Assembly (NCBI RefSeq): GCF_001513955.1
Contig: NZ_KQ948146.1
Span: forward strand, 98,476-162,475
Direction of reading: 5' to 3'
DNA from: Streptomyces pseudovenezuelae
Lineage (GTDB): Bacteria > Actinomycetota > Actinomycetes > Streptomycetales > Streptomycetaceae
DNA: 64,000 nucleotides
Of this stretch, positions 1 through 8,600 are shown one piece after another (the first letter of the stretch is position 1; each line of letters opens with the position of its first letter). The notes beneath the pieces were generated by a model that saw only the letters and a program-made list of their open reading frames with translations, was not told where the DNA came from and did not search any database. The position numbers were made by a program, and so were the translations under genes.

Positions 1-1751
1 GCGTGCAGCGCGGTGTAGGCGCCGCCGCGGCGCAGGAGTTCCTCGTGGGTGCCGGTCTCCAGGATCCGGCCCTCCCCCATCACCACGATCCGGTCGGCGC
101 CCCGCACGGTCGACAGCCGGTGCGCGACCACGAAGGTCGTCCGTCCGTGCAGCAGCCGGGCCAGCGCCTGCTGGACGAGCGCCTCGGAGCGCGTGTCCAG
201 GGCCGAGGTCGCCTCGTCGAGGACCAGCACCCGCGGGTCGCGGATCAGGGCCCGGGCGATGGCCAGGCGCTGGCGCTGCCCGCCCGACAGCCGGGCCCCG
301 CGGTCGCCGACCAGGGTGTCCAGACCCTGCGGCAGCCGGTCGACGAACTCCAGCGCGTTCGCGTCGCGCAGGGCCGCGCGTACCGTCTGTTCGTCGGCGT
401 CGTCCATGCCGTAGGCGACGTTGTCGCGGATCGTGCCGTCGAACAGGACGGACTCCTGCGGGACGACGGACAGGAAGCGCCGGTAGGTGCGCAGGTCGAG
501 GGTGTTCATGTCGGCCCCGTCGAGCAGCAGCCGCCCCGATGTGGGCCGGATGAAACCGATGACGAGGTTGAGGACGGTGGACTTGCCCGCTCCGGACGCG
601 CCGACGAGGGCGACGGTCTCGCCGGGGGTGACGGACAGGGTGAAGTCCCGTACGGCGGGGCGTCCGTTGTCGTACGCGTGGCCCACGCCCCGGAACTCGA
701 CGGCGCCGCGCACCGTGTCGACCCTGGTCTTGCCCTCGTTGTCCTCCAGTTCGGGGGCCTGGAGCACCTCGCCGACGGAACGGACGGACTCCAGGCCCTT
801 GGTGATGACGGGGGCGAGCCCCGCCAGCGTGGTCGTGGAGTTGGTGAGCGTGGTCAGGAACGCGCTGAGCATCACGACGTCTCCGGGGGTGACGCCCCAG
901 ACACCGTAGTACGACACCAGGGCGGCCCCGGCGAGGACCAGCACGCCGACCACGTTGAGCACGACCCAGGACAGCGAGCCGAAGCGGCCGTTGACGAGGT
1001 CGAGGCGCATCCCGGAGGTCAGCAGCCGGTCCAGGGTGCCGTCCATGCGGCGCAGCGCCTTGCCCTCCAGGCCGTGGGCGCGGGTGACCGGGATGAGGCG
1101 GGTCATCTCCGTGACCCGGGACGACAGGGTCTCGACCTCGTGCCGGAAGTGCTCGTTGTGGGTGCGCAAGCGGGCCCTGAGGCGGGCCACGACGAGGGCG
1201 GCGGCGGGTACGACGACGAGGAAGACGGGCACGAACTCCGGTGTCCGTACGGCGATGATGGCCAGTCCGCCGATCAGCACCGTGGTGGCGCCCAGGCCGG
1301 TCTCCGCGGTCTGCTGCACCATCTGTTCGACCGTCTCGACGTCCCGCACGACCTTGGCCTGGAGCACACCGGCGCTGACCCGGGAGTGGTAGCCGATGGA
1401 CAGTTGCTGCATGCGGGTGCACAGGGCGGAGCGCAGGGTGGTGCCCATGCGGCGGACGCTGCCGTACAGGAGGCGGACGTAGAGGAGGTGCAGGGGGTAG
1501 TTGACCAGCAGGATGAACAGGATGACGCCGGTGCTCGTCCAGAGCCGGGAGATGGGCTGGTGCTGGACGACGGTGTCGATGATGGACGCGGTGATCAGGG
1601 GCAGCAGCCAGATCGGGCTGTGCTTGACGGTGAACACCGCGACGGCCCCGCCCAGGCGGCGGCGGTCTCCGCGCAGCAGATAGGCGAGCGTGCGGATCGG
1701 GTGTTCGCCCCGGTAGCGATGGTCGAGTGGTCTTTCCAGCGACGAGGCCAT
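1..1751 (-). CDS. ABC transporter, fused membrane and ATPase domains (3' end cut by window edge)
   Basis: Exporter-type half-transporter with an N-terminal membrane domain (about residues 20-310) and a C-terminal ATPase. Visible motifs are Walker A GASGAGKST near residue 384, signature LSGGQRQR near 488, Walker B VLVLDEATSALD near 508, and the switch histidine in VVAHRLSTV. It would export a lipid, drug or peptide; the substrate cannot be read. About 583 codons are present, so only the last residues are missing. Start ATG at 1751 has GGAAGG 9 nt upstream. A LacI-type operator-like site lies at 1783-1795, about 32 bp before the start, which is unusual for an exporter. Confidence 0.93.
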   Translation of the reverse strand, partial: MASSLERPLDHRYRGEHPIRTLAYLLRGDRRRLGGAVAVFTVKHSPIWLLPLITASIIDTVVQHQPISRLWTSTGVILFILLVNYPLHLLYVRLLYGSVRRMGTTLRSALCTRMQQLSIGYHSRVSAGVLQAKVVRDVETVEQMVQQTAETGLGATTVLIGGLAIIAVRTPEFVPVFLVVVPAAALVVARLRARLRTHNEHFRHEVETLSSRVTEMTRLIPVTRAHGLEGKALRRMDGTLDRLLTSGMRLDLVNGRFGSLSWVVLNVVGVLVLAGAALVSYYGVWGVTPGDVVMLSAFLTTLTNSTTTLAGLAPVITKGLESVRSVGEVLQAPELEDNEGKTRVDTVRGAVEFRGVGHAYDNGRPAVRDFTLSVTPGETVALVGASGAGKSTVLNLVIGFIRPTSGRLLLDGADMNTLDLRTYRRFLSVVPQESVLFDGTIRDNVAYGMDDADEQTVRAALRDANALEFVDRLPQGLDTLVGDRGARLSGGQRQRLAIARALIRDPRVLVLDEATSALDTRSEALVQQALARLLHGRTTFVVAHRLSTVRGADRIVVMGEGRILETGTHEELLRRGGAYTALH

Positions 1752-1782
1752 CGTCGGTGGTCCTTCCGGTTGCCGAGTCAGG

Positions 1783-1795
1783 GGCAAGCGCTTTC
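1783..1795 (-). promoter_or_regulatory. LacI-type operator-like site upstream of the ABC exporter
   Basis: The minus strand reads GAAAGCGCTTGCC, with the central CG and AAGCGCTT core typical of LacI-family operators. It is flanked by GGGGCA / TGCCCC arms (1781-1801), which could also pair. The same core recurs at 36569-36581 and 53401-53414. The binding protein is not encoded in this window. Confidence 0.55.
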
Positions 1796-1839
1796 TGCCC
1801 CTCGTCGGCCAGGACTACACCAGGTGGCGGCGCGCGCTC

Positions 1840-2382
1840 CTACTCGTCCAGGGTGCGGGCCAGCTCCGTGGTGGCGTGGGCGATCTCGCGGTCGTCGTCG
1901 GCCATCAGCCGGCTGAGCACACCGCTCTTGGCACGGACGGCCTGACGGGCCCGGCGCTCCCACACCACGGGGTTCTCACGGTGGTTGAGCAGCTTGGGGT
2001 AGACGGCCGCGGTGCTCTCCCACTGGCGGGCGCCGGCGATGCTCCTGAGCAGCTGGATGATCTCCGCCCGGCAGGTCACCTGGGGCAGTTGGGCCAGCTC
2101 CCAGAGGAAGGGGACCGTGGCGGCGGTGGCCTGCTCCACCACGAAGCCGTACTGGCAGATGCGCCTGCGCAGGTCGCCGAGTGCGGCGTCGGCGGTCTCG
2201 CGGTCCCCCCAGGCCACGCTGTTGAGGAGCAGGGGGATGGCCGAGGCGCAGCCGGTGGAGTCCTGGATCTCGCCCCAGGGCACCCGGCTCAGCGCCGCGA
2301 GGGGCGTGGTGTGCGCCACCCCGGTCGTGGGCACGGGGCAGCTGGTGCGCTCGTTGCTCGGCTGGTCCGGAGCGGTGCGCAT
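1840..2382 (-). CDS. Conserved hypothetical protein, helical (HEAT-like)
   Basis: A 180-residue protein of unknown function, rich in amphipathic helices (around EIQDSTGCASAIPLLLNSVAW and CRAEIIQLLRSIAGA), suggesting an alpha-helical repeat of the HEAT/ARM type. This kind of protein is common in Streptomyces, but I know of no assigned function. Start ATG 2382 is preceded by GGAAAGG 9 nt upstream. The next upstream in-frame ATG (2409) has no ribosome binding site. It lies 28 bp downstream of the RsbW-like ATPase on the same strand and is probably co-transcribed with it, which would place it in the same whiJ-like regulatory locus. Confidence 0.75.
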   Translation of the reverse strand: MRTAPDQPSNERTSCPVPTTGVAHTTPLAALSRVPWGEIQDSTGCASAIPLLLNSVAWGDRETADAALGDLRRRICQYGFVVEQATAATVPFLWELAQLPQVTCRAEIIQLLRSIAGARQWESTAAVYPKLLNHRENPVVWERRARQAVRAKSGVLSRLMADDDREIAHATTELARTLDE

Positions 2383-2410
2383 GGCGTGAAACCTTTCCGC
2401 GGCGGTCATG

Positions 2411-2962
2411 TCAGGGAGGAGGAGTGGTCGACAGCTTGGCCCAGACGGTCTTGCCGGCCGGGGGCCGGGAGGTCCAGCCCCACTCCTGGGCCAGGGCGTC
2501 GACGATGTACAGGCCTCGGCCGTGCTCCCGCAGGGCGGTGACATCGCCGGGCGTGTACGCGGGCGGCTCGTCACCGGGGTCGGAGACGGTCACCAGCAGA
2601 TGGGTGGGGTCGAAGGACAGGCCCAGCCACACCTCGGCGGCACCGCCCGCCGCGGGCCGGAGCACCGCGTGGGCCACGGCGTTGGCCGCGAGTTCGGTGA
2701 TCACGAGGGTGGCGTCGTCGCTGCGGTGGTCCAGGGACCAGCAGCTGAGCGTCTCGCGGGTGAAGGCGCGGGCCCGGGCGAACCCCTCCGCGCTGCAACT
2801 GACGAGCAGCGCGGCGGAGACGACCGAACCGCGCCCCGGCGGCCGCCGCTGTACGCCGACGGGCCCCGGACGCCGGAGGGTCTCACCGGCCGGGCCCGCA
2901 TCACCCACTTCCGGCACAGCCTGGCTCGGCGGCCGGAGCACATGGTTCGCAGGTGACGACAC
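2411..2962 (-). CDS. RsbW-like ATP-binding regulatory protein (histidine-kinase-type ATPase fold)
   Basis: A 183-residue single-domain GHKL ATPase of the anti-sigma-factor kinase class abundant in streptomycetes. Visible motifs are the N box ELAANAVAHA, the G1 box DPGDEPP and the G2 box EHGRGLYIVDALAQEWG. These proteins usually bind or phosphorylate sigma or anti-anti-sigma factors; no partner can be named from sequence. The GTG start at 2962 is chosen because AAGGAG lies 5 nt upstream; an in-frame TTG at 2998 has no comparable signal. It is divergent from the DUF397 and XRE genes, an arrangement seen in whiJ-type developmental loci. The shared 209-bp intergenic region carries a promoter and a perfect palindrome. 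Confidence 0.9.
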   Translation of the reverse strand: MSSPANHVLRPPSQAVPEVGDAGPAGETLRRPGPVGVQRRPPGRGSVVSAALLVSCSAEGFARARAFTRETLSCWSLDHRSDDATLVITELAANAVAHAVLRPAAGGAAEVWLGLSFDPTHLLVTVSDPGDEPPAYTPGDVTALREHGRGLYIVDALAQEWGWTSRPPAGKTVWAKLSTTPPP

Positions 2963-3021
2963 GGCATCTCCTTGATGCGACGTCAAGACGGGGCGCAACC
3001 GCAGGGGTTGACGCCGGAGCT

Positions 3022-3057
3022 ATTATCCACGCTGAAGGCGCCCGCGTGCAATTGCAC
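3022..3057 (-). promoter_or_regulatory. Promoter of the RsbW-like gene with a palindromic operator over its -35
   Basis: On the minus strand TTGCAC (3046-3051) and GATAAT (3022-3027) are separated by 18 bp, a good housekeeping-sigma promoter aimed at the gene starting at 2962. The -35 is part of the perfect 12-bp palindrome GTGCAATTGCAC (3046-3057). A further AATTGCGC half-like repeat follows 6 bp away. It is a plausible binding site for the XRE regulator encoded alongside. Confidence 0.6.
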
Positions 3058-3171
3058 GAGAAATTGCGCGAACGACGGGTGGGGCCAAGGAGGTTGCCGT
3101 TGTGCGCCCCGACCGTCCCGCACGGCCGGGCACAGGGCCCGGCACAGAACGTGAACAGCAAGGAGACTGCA

Positions 3172-3402
3172 GTGCCAGCAGTGCAGAACGGAGTGCGGGC
3201 GAGTTCGCTCGACGCCCGCTGGGTCAAGAGCCGTCACAGCAACGCCGAGGGCAACTGCGTCGAAGTGGCGTCACTCGTCGGCGGTGGCGTCGCGCTGCGC
3301 AACTCCCGTGATCCCGACGGCCCCGCGCTGGTCTACACCCCGGCCGAGGTCGCGGCCTTCCTCGCCGGCGCGAAGGACGGCGAGTTCGACCACCTGCTGT
3401 GA
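3172..3402 (+). CDS. DUF397 domain protein (whiJ-locus small protein)
   Basis: A 76-residue protein that is essentially one DUF397 domain: WVKSRHSNAEGNCVEVA, then VALRNSRDPDGPALVYT and a final AEVAAFLAGAKDGEFD segment. DUF397 proteins are small partners of XRE/DUF5753 regulators in the many whiJ-like loci of Streptomyces, where they are thought to modulate DNA binding by the regulator. The GTG start at 3172 has AAGGAG 6 nt upstream; longer upstream extensions lack a signal. The XRE gene follows 131 bp downstream on the same strand. Confidence 0.9.
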   Translation: MPAVQNGVRASSLDARWVKSRHSNAEGNCVEVASLVGGGVALRNSRDPDGPALVYTPAEVAAFLAGAKDGEFDHLL

Positions 3403-3533
3403 GGAGCCGCGGGGTCCCGGCCGACGTCGGCCTCAACTCCCGTGACGGCACCGGCATCTACGGAATGATGCGGTACGGCCACACAGCGTGCGATAGTGTG
3501 AGTCGTCTCTGTGTCGGTTTACTGGGAGTCAGG

Positions 3534-4451
3534 ATGTCCGCCGCGTCCCACCGCACCTCCCGCCTGGAACCGTATCTGGACCGGTCCGAACCGGCTCCGA
3601 CCCTGCTGAAGATGCTGGTCGGGGTCCAGTTGGCGGGATTCCGCGAGGATGCCGGGTTCGCCCAGGACCAGGCGGCGCGGGCGCTCGGGTTCAGCCCCGC
3701 CAAGCTGTCCCGCATCGAGTCGGGCAAGGGCCGCAGACCCCCGTCGGAGACCGACGTCCGCGCCCTCCTCGAGCTGTACGGCACCGAGGACTACGAGTCC
3801 TCGGTGCTCCTCAAGCTGCTCCAGCGGGCCGGTGAGCCGGGCTGGTGGCAGCGGTTCGACAAGCGGCTGATGCCCGAGTGGTTCGACCGGCTGGTCGGGC
3901 TCCAGGAGGCGGCCGCGGCCATCCGAACCTTCGAGATCCAGTACGTCCCCGGCCTGCTGCAGACCGCGGACTACACACGCGCGGTGGTGGAGCGCGGTCT
4001 GCCGTCCGCGGCGGCGAACGAGGTGGCGCGGCGCGTCGAACTGCGCATGCGGCGAGCCCAGCTGCTGATGCGTGAGGACGCCCCGCAGCTGTGGGCGGTG
4101 ATCGACGAGTCGGTGCTGCTGCGGGTGCTGGGCAGCCGGGAGGTCATGCGGGCCCAGCTGGCCCACCTCATCGAGATGGCGAAGCGCCCCAACGTGACGG
4201 TGCAGGTCATCCCGTTGGACGTGACGAACGCCTCCGCCCCGGCCATTCCGATCACGTATCTGCGCTTCGGCGGGCTCGACCTGCCGGACGTCGTCTACCT
4301 GGAGCACATCAAGAGCGCCAACTTCCTGGAGGACCGGGACGAGACGGAGGAGTACCGCCTCGCCCTCGACCGGCTGGCGGACGACGCCCTCGAACCCCGG
4401 GCCTCGCTGCAGCTGTTGGAAGAGACGATGCAGCAGCGCTACGGCGGCTGA
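3534..4451 (+). CDS. XRE-family regulator with C-terminal DUF5753 (WhiJ-like)
   Basis: A 305-residue regulator. An N-terminal helix-turn-helix (FREDAGFAQDQAARALGFSPAKLSRIESGKG, about residues 35-65) is followed by a DUF5753 ligand or partner domain containing WWQRFDKRLMPEWF and the FEIQYVPGLLQTADYTRA hallmark. WhiJ-type proteins repress development until relieved by partner proteins; the role here is inferred from family and neighbours. ATG 3534 has GGGAG 5 nt upstream; an in-frame start at 3399 would only add a poorly conserved leader. It probably acts on the palindrome between this gene pair and the RsbW-like gene. Confidence 0.9.
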   Translation: MSAASHRTSRLEPYLDRSEPAPTLLKMLVGVQLAGFREDAGFAQDQAARALGFSPAKLSRIESGKGRRPPSETDVRALLELYGTEDYESSVLLKLLQRAGEPGWWQRFDKRLMPEWFDRLVGLQEAAAAIRTFEIQYVPGLLQTADYTRAVVERGLPSAAANEVARRVELRMRRAQLLMREDAPQLWAVIDESVLLRVLGSREVMRAQLAHLIEMAKRPNVTVQVIPLDVTNASAPAIPITYLRFGGLDLPDVVYLEHIKSANFLEDRDETEEYRLALDRLADDALEPRASLQLLEETMQQRYGG

Positions 4452-5124
4452 GAGCGCCCCCGTCAGCCGTCACGGCCGCACAGACCCGTCCACGGGCAGA
4501 GTTCACCGGAGCAGACAGGTCGCGGAAGATCTGGGGCAGGGACCCGGCCGTGGGGCGAGACCGCCCGTGAGCCGCTCCTGTCGGGAGAAGTCCACGTCCG
4601 ACAGTTCGGATCCCATCGCTCCCTCGGCGCGACAGGCGATGCCGGCGCGGACCTCGGCCGCCGTCTCGTGCGCGCGCTCCCTGCCTCGGGCGGCGGCGTC
4701 GACCTCGAAACCAGGGAGGCGAGCTGCGGCGCGTCGCGGACCGGTCCGCAGCCCTCACCGCGGCGCGGCAGACCGGCGCCCCGCACGTACAGGGGGGCGA
4801 TCATCAGGGCGAAGACGAGGAGCTGCTGGAGGCCGGGCATGACGTTGCCGTTGTCCGATCGAGGGCACCGGCCGGTGATGACGAGCCCGCGGCCGAGGTA
4901 CGGCGCCAGGTTCTCGCCCGGCTTCGCCACGAAGAGGGAAACCGGCCTGGAGCGGTCCACGTAGAGGTCGTCCTGCCGGGTACCAGCGTCCTCGGTCCGG
5001 GTACCGGGGTTCTCGGTACGGCGTCTGCGGTCCGGCGATCGGCCGCGGGAGCGGAAAGCGGCCCTTCCCCAGAACGTGAATCATGTGCGCCGGCGCACGG
5101 ATGTGCGCGCTGCCGGCACGGTTG
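4452..5124. other. Gene-poor stretch with a possible gene remnant
   Basis: No complete gene is supported here. The minus strand from about 5080 to 4757 is open and has very high GC at third positions. It would encode a sensible-looking segment (LYVDRSRPVSLFVAKPGEN, then NLAPYLGRGLVITG and a hydrophobic stretch LLVFALMIAPLYV), but it has no ATG and its only candidate start (GTG 4960) lies mid-segment without a ribosome binding site. The segment loses coding character below about 4750. The word GGTACCCGG occurs twice near 4980-5005. Best read as a decayed gene fragment. Confidence 0.35.
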
Positions 5125-5163
5125 CGCCCCCGGCGCGGGACCTTCGCGGTCGCGCCGGGGGCG
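5125..5163 (-). terminator. Strong hairpin terminator after the SAM methyltransferase
   Basis: A 13-bp perfect stem (CGCCCCCGGCGCG at 5125-5137 pairing with CGCGCCGGGGGCG at 5151-5163) with a 13-nt loop, starting 13 bp past the methyltransferase stop codon. There is no U tract, as is usual in streptomycetes. Confidence 0.75.
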
Positions 5164-5175
5164 TTCGTGGCCGGG

Positions 5176-5994
5176 TCAGACGATGCGGGCGACGCCGCCG
5201 AACTCGATCCACTCGTGGGTGAGCTGGCGAGGGGCCACGTCGGTGTCGGGGCGCCAGGTGGAGACCTCCACGAGGCCCGGTTCGAGGATCTCCAGACCCT
5301 CGAACCACTCGGCGACGTCCTTCTCCTGGCGGACCCGGCCCCAGTGGCCCTGGGTCGCCTGGTCCATGAAGTCGGTGACGAAGGCGCGGACCTCGGGGTC
5401 CTCACTGACGAGCTGGCACATCACCATGAAGCTGCCGGGCGCGAGCCGCTCGCGCACCCGGCGGGCCAGGGCGGCGGGACCGTCCGTGTCACTGTCGGGG
5501 ATGCAGTGCATGACCGAGTTGAACAGCACGGCGACGGGCTGCGAGAAGTCGATCAGCCGCTGGGTGTCCGCGTGGTCGAAGATCGCGTCGGTCTCGCGCA
5601 TGTCGGCGTGGATGACGACGGTCCGCTCGTCCTGCTCCAGCAGCGCGCGGCCGTGCACGAGGACCATCGGGTCGTTGTCGACGTAGACCACGTGCGTGGT
5701 GGGGTCGATGCGCTGGGCGACCTGGTGGACGTTGTCCTGGGTGGGCAGGCCGGAGCCGTGGTCCAGGTACTGCCGGATGCCGAACTCCGTCGACAGGGTG
5801 CGCACCACCCGCTGGAGGAAGCGCCGGTTGTTGACCGCGAGCCTGCGGGTGCTCGGGACGACCTTGTCGAGCTCCTCGCAGGCCGCCCGGTCGGCCGCGT
5901 AGTTGTCCTTGCCGCCCAGGTAGTGGTCGTACATGCGCGCGGCCGTGGGTACCGAGGCGTCGATCGACGTGGACAGGTTCTTTCCGGTGCTCAT
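5176..5994 (-). CDS. SAM-dependent methyltransferase (DUF574 / Methyltransf_19 family)
   Basis: A 272-residue protein of the streptomycete methyltransferase family with the N-terminal hallmark ARMYDHYLGGKDNYAADR, the nucleotide-binding-like segment YLDHGSGLPT and VVYVDNDPMVLVHGRALL. The C terminus matches the family ending (WIEFGGVARIV). The substrate is unknown. These enzymes are numerous in Streptomyces and usually stand alone, as here. The start at 5994 is chosen because GGGGG lies 4 nt upstream; the adjacent ATG at 5997 is too close to it. It is followed by a strong hairpin terminator. Confidence 0.9.
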   Translation of the reverse strand: MSTGKNLSTSIDASVPTAARMYDHYLGGKDNYAADRAACEELDKVVPSTRRLAVNNRRFLQRVVRTLSTEFGIRQYLDHGSGLPTQDNVHQVAQRIDPTTHVVYVDNDPMVLVHGRALLEQDERTVVIHADMRETDAIFDHADTQRLIDFSQPVAVLFNSVMHCIPDSDTDGPAALARRVRERLAPGSFMVMCQLVSEDPEVRAFVTDFMDQATQGHWGRVRQEKDVAEWFEGLEILEPGLVEVSTWRPDTDVAPRQLTHEWIEFGGVARIV

Positions 5995-6096
5995 CATTCC
6001 CCCAGCTTGTGCCGCCAACTGGCCCGGCAGGACAGGGAGTCCATCCTAGGGACACCCCGATCGCCGGTGCCAGTCCGCACGTGGGCGAACGAGGCG

Positions 6097-6954
6097 TCAG
6101 GCGGCGTCCAGCTCCGCGAGTTCGTCCTCGGCGAGCACGAGATCGGCCGCGGCGAGCGAGTCGCGGATCGTCTCGGGGCGGCTCGCGCCCGGGATCGGCA
6201 CGACCACCGGCGACTTGGCGAGCATCCACGCCAGGCAGACCTGCTGCGGGCTCACCCCGTACTTCTCGGCGATCCGCGCGAACGGGGCGTGCGCCGAGCC
6301 CAGTTCACCGGCTCGGGAGATGCCTCCGAGGGGGCTCCAGGGCAGGAAGGCGATGCCGAGTTCGTCGCACAGGCGCAGTTCCGGCTCGCTGGAGCGGAAA
6401 GCCGGGGAGAACTGGTTCTGCACGGAGACCAGCCGGCCGCCCAGGACCTCGTTGGCGAGCCGGATCTGGTCGGGGTTCGCGTTGGAGATGCCCGCCTGGA
6501 GGATCTTGCCCTCGTCGAGGAGGTCGCGCACGGCGCCGACGGACTCCTCGTAGGGGACCCGGGGGTCGGGGCGGTGGAACTGGTAGAGCCCGATCGCCTC
6601 CACACCGAGCCGGCTCAGCGAGGCCTCGCAGGCCTCCTTGAGGTGGCGGGGGCTGCCGTCGAGCGTCCAGCTGCCGTCCCCCGGGCGCAGATGCCCGCCC
6701 TTCGTGGCGACGAGGACGTCACCGCCCCGGTCGTGGGAGGCGAGGGCCTTGGCGATCAGGGCCTCGTTGTGACCGACCTCGTCGGCGTCCCGGTGGTAGG
6801 CGTCGGCGGTGTCGATCAGGGTGACGCCCGCGTCGATCGCGGCGTGGATGGTGGCGATGGAGCGTGCCTCGTCCGGTCGTCCCTCGATGGACATGGGCAT
6901 CCCGCCCAGACCGATCGAGCTCACTTCGACATCACCGATGCGGCGGGTGTGCAT
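6097..6954 (-). CDS. Aldo/keto reductase
   Basis: A 285-residue NADPH-dependent oxidoreductase with a TIM-barrel AKR fold. Visible active-site elements are DTADAYHRDADEVG (Asp and Tyr of the catalytic tetrad), LVATKGG (Lys) and LYQFHRPDP (His). The cofactor-end motif VPIPGASRPETIRDSL is near residues 250-265. The physiological substrate is unknown. ATG 6954 is preceded by GAGG 8 nt upstream. It is divergently oriented to the Gfo/Idh/MocA gene at 7213 across a 258-bp intergenic region. Confidence 0.93.
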   Translation of the reverse strand: MHTRRIGDVEVSSIGLGGMPMSIEGRPDEARSIATIHAAIDAGVTLIDTADAYHRDADEVGHNEALIAKALASHDRGGDVLVATKGGHLRPGDGSWTLDGSPRHLKEACEASLSRLGVEAIGLYQFHRPDPRVPYEESVGAVRDLLDEGKILQAGISNANPDQIRLANEVLGGRLVSVQNQFSPAFRSSEPELRLCDELGIAFLPWSPLGGISRAGELGSAHAPFARIAEKYGVSPQQVCLAWMLAKSPVVVPIPGASRPETIRDSLAAADLVLAEDELAELDAA

Positions 6955-7212
6955 GACCTTGGACCTCTTTCGCCTGTCCCGCGGATCTGGGCTCCTCTCA
7001 GCCTGGCCGCCGCACGCACCGGAGGTCCAATAGAAGAAGGAGAACGCATTCAGCGACGGCAGTGCTGAATCCCGGCCGTGCCGCGTCCGCGCCGACCGGG
7101 GGGCGAGACGGGGTTGCGTGTCCGCGCTGCCGGTATGACACCCTCGCCTCGACGGGCAGATGGTCCAGTCCGGTCATCGTGAGGTTCGCGGTACGGCGAA
7201 AGAGGCAACGGC

Positions 7213-8112
7213 ATGCGTATCGGACTGCTCGGCACCGGTCCCTGGGCCAGGATGGCTCACGCCCCCGCGCTCGGCGCGCATCCGGAGCTGGACTTCGCCG
7301 GCGTGTGGGGCCGCCGCCCGGAGGCCGCCAAGGCCCTGGCCGAGGAGCACGGCACGCGCGCGTACGACGACGTCGACGCGCTGCTCGCCGACGTGGACGC
7401 CGTCGCGGTCGCCCTGCCGCCGAGTGTGCAGGCGGACCTCGCCGCCCGGGCCGCGCGAGCCGGCTGCCATCTCCTGCTGGACAAGCCCCTCGCGACGACG
7501 GTCGAGCAGGGCCGGGCTGTGGTCGAGGCCGTCCGGGAGACCGGGGTCGCCTCGGTGGTGTTCTTCACCTCGCGCTTCCTCGCCGAGACCGAAACGTGGA
7601 TCGGTGAACAGGCGGGCGTGGAGGGCTGGTTCACGGGCCGGGCCGAGTGGCTGGGGTCGGTGTTCACGGAGGACAGCCCCTTCGCCGACTCACCGTGGCG
7701 GCAGGAGAAGGGCGCCCTGTGGGACGTGGGCCCCCATGCGCTGTCGGTACTCCTGCCGGTGCTGGGCGAGGTGCGCGAGGTGGCGGCGGCCGCGCACGGT
7801 CCCGGGGACACCGTGCATCTGGTCCTGCGGCACACCGGGGGCGCGTCGAGCACGCTGACCCTGAGCCTCACGGCCCCGCCCGCGGCCGCGGGAGTCGGCG
7901 TCGAACTGCGGGGCGCGGGCGGAGTCGCCCTGCTCCCGGAGTCGACCGAGGGAGTCGTACCGGCCGTGCTCCGAGCCGCCGACGGCCTGCTCACCGCCGC
8001 CCGCACCGGACAGCCCCACCCGTGCGACGCCACGTTCGGCCTGCGCGTCACCGAGATCCTCGTCGAAGCGGAAACCCTGCTGACCAACGGCACCACGACA
8101 GGCACGCCCTAG
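7213..8112 (+). CDS. Gfo/Idh/MocA-family oxidoreductase
   Basis: A 299-residue NAD(P)-dependent dehydrogenase. The N-terminal Rossmann motif is GLLGTGPWARMAHAP and the conserved catalytic segment is LLLDKPLATTVEQG (the EKP motif in its DKP form). The C-terminal half is the alpha/beta substrate domain. Such enzymes oxidise or epimerise sugars and polyols; no substrate can be assigned. ATG 7213 follows AAAGAGG. The last 33 or so codons and the downstream sequence form the first unit of a degenerating tandem repeat (8014-8600), so the present C terminus (NGTTTGTP) may have been altered by local duplication. Confidence 0.9.
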   Translation: MRIGLLGTGPWARMAHAPALGAHPELDFAGVWGRRPEAAKALAEEHGTRAYDDVDALLADVDAVAVALPPSVQADLAARAARAGCHLLLDKPLATTVEQGRAVVEAVRETGVASVVFFTSRFLAETETWIGEQAGVEGWFTGRAEWLGSVFTEDSPFADSPWRQEKGALWDVGPHALSVLLPVLGEVREVAAAAHGPGDTVHLVLRHTGGASSTLTLSLTAPPAAAGVGVELRGAGGVALLPESTEGVVPAVLRAADGLLTAARTGQPHPCDATFGLRVTEILVEAETLLTNGTTTGTP

Positions 8113-8600
8113 CCACCCACCGCCGCGTCACCGGAAGGCTCACGGCGCCGGCCCGGACAACCCCACCCGCGCGACGGCACATTCGGCCCGCGGGTCACCA
8201 AGATCCTCATCGAAGCGGAAACCCTGCTGACCAACGGCACCACGACAGGCACGCCCTAGCCACCGACCGCCGCGTCACCGGAAGGCTCACGGCGCCGGCC
8301 CGGAGCGCCCCACCCGCGCGACACCACGGTCGGCTGCAGGAGACCAGGACACTCTTCGACGCGAAGACCCTGCCGGACCACCGGACCACCGCAAACACGG
8401 CCTAGACACCGACCGGCCCTTCGCCAGAAGGCTCACGGCGCCGGCCCGGACAACCCCACCCGCGCGACGGCACATTCGACCCGCGGGTCACCTAGATCCT
8501 CGTCGAGGCGGAGACCCCGCCGGCCGACGGGCCCACCGCAAGCACGGCCAAGAGACCCACCGACGCCCGCGCGGCGTACGTACCGACCGCCGCGCGGGGT
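8014..8600 (+). repeat. Four-copy tandem repeat (period 147/147/146 bp) of a gene 3' end
   Basis: Units begin at the shared CCCCACCC word at 8014, 8161, 8308 and 8454. Unit 1 is the end of the oxidoreductase gene, including its TAG at 8110. Unit 2 is open in the same frame between TAG 8110 and TAG 8257 and still encodes the NGTTTGTP ending. Unit 3 keeps the CTAGNCACCGACC junction but is frameshifted, and unit 4 is further degraded. The period of 49 codons preserves frame. No function is evident; it looks like serial duplication followed by decay. Confidence 0.85.

Noticed and set aside
3-1916. Long plus-strand frame at the left edge
   Set aside because: The minus strand encodes all ABC motifs in the same place; the plus frame has low-complexity composition and no family match.
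5176-7068. Long plus-strand frames opposite the methyltransferase and reductase
   Set aside because: The minus strand carries both families' motifs with ribosome binding sites; the plus frames are shadows.
8014-8600. CRISPR-like array
   Set aside because: Units are 147 bp, mostly identical throughout, with no short repeat and variable spacers; they are copies of a gene end.
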